The notes below the pieces were generated by a model, which was not told the origin of the DNA, made no database searches, and saw nothing but the letters and a program-made list of their open reading frames with translations. A stretch of DNA of 41,593 nucleotides, from contig NZ_JAIEWN010000010.1 in the NCBI RefSeq assembly GCF_019599295.1, forward strand, positions 111,163-152,755, written 5' to 3'. Shown piece after piece: positions 40,501 to 41,593 of the stretch. How positions within the stretch are numbered: the stretch's first letter is position 1; every line of letters starts with the position of its first letter. Made by a program: the position numbers and the translations under genes. This DNA comes from Oscillochloris sp. ZM17-4 (lineage in GTDB: Bacteria; Chloroflexota; Chloroflexia; Chloroflexales; Chloroflexaceae).

Positions 40501-41593
40501 GCAGCTACTTCATGAGCGCCCAGCTCGTGGGCGACAGCTCCTACTACGGCACCTACGGCAGCTTCGGCGTGGCCGAGTACCGCAAGCCGGTCTTCGAGAT
40601 CAGCGTGCAGCCGGACCGCGAGGACGTGCTGATGGGCGAGCCGATCGTGGCCACGGCCACGGCGCGCTACTTCGCCGGGGGCGTGCTGGCCAACGCGCCG
40701 CTGCACTGGCGGCTGCTGGCCAACCCCTACTACTTCAGCGCCGACGCGGCGCCGGGCTACCAGTTCGAGAACCTCGACGACGCCTACGCCTCGTACCGCT
40801 GGTTCGACGGCCCGCCGGCCAGCGGCGGCGATCTGGTGGCCGAGGGCGAGGCGACCACCGACGCCCAGGGCCGCTTCGCCCTGAGCCTGCCGGCCGGCAC
40901 CGCCAGCGACCCGCACAGCCGCGCGCTGACCCTGGACATCGAGGTGACCGACATCGACGGCCAGGTGATCGCCGGCCAGGGCGACCTGCGCCTGCACGTG
41001 GGGGCCTTCTACCTCGGCCTGCGCCCGGCGGGCTACGTGGCCCAGATCGGCCAGCCGCAGCAGGTTGACCTGATCACCCTCGACCCGCAGGGCCAGCCGG
41101 TGGCCGGGCGCGCGGTGGAGGTGGGCGTCTACCAGCGCGAGTGGTACAGCGTGCGCGAGCAGGGGCCGGACGGCCAGTTCTACTTCACCTCGGCCTACAC
41201 CGACACCCTCCAGCAGACCATCCCGGCCACCACGGACGCCCAGGGCCGGGCGCAGATCAGCTTCACCCCGCGCGAGGCCGGCTCCTACCGGATCGGCGCG
41301 ACGGGCAAGGACGACGGCGGGCGGACGGTGCAGTCCAGCGCCTTCGTCTGGGCCGCCGGCGGCGACGCCTTCTGGGGCGTGAATGACTCGAACCGGATCG
41401 ACCTGATCGCCGACCAGACCAGCTACAAGCCCGGCGACACGGCCAAGATCCTGGTGACCGCGCCCTACAAGGGCAGCACGGCCCTGCTGACGATCGAGCG
41501 CGGCGAGGTGATCTCGCACCGCATCCTCAGCATCGCCGGGACGACCGAGCTGCTGGAGGTGCCGATTACGGCCGACTACGCGCCGAATATCTA
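37560..41593 (+). CDS. bacterial alpha-2-macroglobulin-like protein, 3' end beyond window
   Basis: The frame is open from ATG 37560 (GGGAGG nine bases upstream) to the window edge, at least 1344 residues. It has an N-terminal membrane anchor (about 12-33) without a lipobox Cys. About five SbsA-type Ig-like repeats follow, each with a SPADG...I.I.FDQPV pattern (starting near 42, 140, 355, 460 and 580). An A2M macroglobulin domain has the TDRPIYRPGEPVHMRGVLR signature near 905. The visible end (ADQTSYKPGDTAKILVTAPYKGSTALLTIERG) enters the bait/MG7 region. The thioester CxEQ motif, if present, lies outside. Such proteins trap attacking proteases and pair with PBP1C, which repairs the wall. The multi-Ig front end is larger than in E. 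coli YfhM. Confidence 0.9.
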   Translation, partial: MSRLRSLLTPRGGLIALAVLAVIGLIGGGVAVGPQLLRGPQVLSVSPADGSDHANPQAEITITFDQPVQESSLADAIQLDPPAAFAASASGATVTIRPEGGLAYGAGYRLTIGAVKNSFGRQLEQPVSVGFTTQPFVAVAEVGPQDGAKEIAANAPLTVIFDSPVVSAEQVRAAAEDPRQAADLPQPLAFTPAIAGAGQWLSPTRYVFSPEGGWGAATSYTVTVPAQVSADGAARMEQPFSWGFSTAASVLASTRPFDQEQDVAAGQPVEVRLARGVDVASAAQRFVLADAASGAPVAGTVDSQADRFIFKPASALTRGGRYVATIQPGVLAASGAAINSQPLSWEFGVIGDLSVAQVIPAADASDIITTTQQIAVHFNHPVVALVSPSAQASLPQPLTISPAVAGVGRWLDTSTFIISPTTPLEPATTYTASVAAGLADQTGGQLRDAFSWSFTTVAPLAYGSLPADGEAFASPSGPLSIVFNQPMDMGSLGGAVALLDPSGASVPGSLSVAAKPAQVFRQGGQNYDNPYVSGFTVTFTPAAPLTRGAIYSLIVRASARSAQGGAALAQPFSATFTVAPLPALLDSTPASGARGVSPNDSINLRFSEPMDWASVQKSLTIDPQPTEVYTGTYDGELSLYLTMEAERDYTITVGAAASDLYGSTLGQDTTISFRTAALPPSLNLVGGGRMMTYSSYAPARVPLQTVNTDSVSYDLYRVERARLGALVAATQDDDQWRAFAPAGGAIKSDTLAPQGPRNRVNLTLLDMGSLEAGAYLLEARGAGQVERQLMLVSPTTLTVKRSADKLFVWAVDLASGRPTAGQAIQAAAMTYADGGQRMGEVASLGITDADGVVQADYAADNPYDPIYIWSAEGAPFAFGSTVWSDGIDPWSFSLPASIDRAAVVGSLSTDRPIYRPGEPVHMRGVLRLDDDGRYTIPGADRLASLTVSDSNGNQVYSSTLELSPFGTFSADLPLSGDAPLGSYFMSAQLVGDSSYYGTYGSFGVAEYRKPVFEISVQPDREDVLMGEPIVATATARYFAGGVLANAPLHWRLLANPYYFSADAAPGYQFENLDDAYASYRWFDGPPASGGDLVAEGEATTDAQGRFALSLPAGTASDPHSRALTLDIEVTDIDGQVIAGQGDLRLHVGAFYLGLRPAGYVAQIGQPQQVDLITLDPQGQPVAGRAVEVGVYQREWYSVREQGPDGQFYFTSAYTDTLQQTIPATTDAQGRAQISFTPREAGSYRIGATGKDDGGRTVQSSAFVWAAGGDAFWGVNDSNRIDLIADQTSYKPGDTAKILVTAPYKGSTALLTIERGEVISHRILSIAGTTELLEVPITADYAPNI

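Noticed and set aside
38046-41519. Very long open frame (over 1100 codons) on the minus strand opposite the macroglobulin gene
   Set aside because: Its translation is dominated by R, G, A, V, H and Q with no recognisable domain, while the plus strand encodes a clear macroglobulin. In GC-rich DNA the opposite frame stays open by codon bias. The same applies to long opposite frames across kimA, the kinases and the EF-G-like gene.

Overview
This is a GC-rich bacterial chromosome segment dominated by housekeeping genes for the cell envelope, division and translation, mixed with signalling genes. The style of the proteins suggests a filamentous member of the Chloroflexota (class Chloroflexia). Pointers are the KimA-type transporter, the MreBCD plus MinCDE block, the exported protein with a YLPLL-type sequence after its signal peptide, the EF-G-like paralogue and the fused chelatase. 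That placement is an inference from family resemblance; I could not search databases. No rRNA, complete tRNA, CRISPR array, phage gene or transposase gene was seen.

Layout. 1-4651: xanthine phosphoribosyltransferase (minus, cut by the window edge), then a four-CBS/receiver/LuxR regulator and a KimA-type potassium importer (plus). The last two each have a terminator-like hairpin in the leader. 4721-9706: a minus-strand operon of roadblock protein, PATAN/winged-helix protein and small GTPase, divergent from a histidine kinase and an OmpR-type response regulator. This resembles a rearranged actinobacterial 'conservon' and is the most system-like locus here. 9801-13604: ssb, then rpmH-rnpA-yidC-jag and a PfkB-type kinase on the minus strand. 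13791-17515: a three-S1-domain RNA-binding protein and an AAA+/VWA metal-chelatase-like protein.

17831-29081: a long plus-strand block of mreB, mreC, mreD, a class B PBP (PBP2) that stops about 20 residues after its KTG motif, minC, minD, minE, an AI-2E-family transporter, an Era GTPase fused to an N-terminal DUF2283-like region, and a zinc-ribbon Ser/Thr kinase. 29192-34726: an EF-G-like GTPase (minus), a receiver-kinase and Hpt pair, a truncated exported protein, and a cyclophilin (minus). 34937-41593: a PBP1C-type peptidoglycan synthase followed by a large alpha-2-macroglobulin-like protein that runs off the window. This pairing is well known from other bacteria.

Two patterns stand out beyond the genes. 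First, gene junctions are filled with several unrelated short tandem repeat families, most with a 7-base period and one with 8. Some are followed by their inverted copy, and several abut or overlap start or stop codons. One 21-base (3 x 7) repeat lies in frame at the Era fusion junction. Second, two genes look truncated at their 3' ends (PBP2 and the exported protein), and the same 26-base motif lies just downstream of both, once beside a 22-bp perfect palindrome. Together these suggest that small non-coding repeats are reshaping gene ends in this genome.
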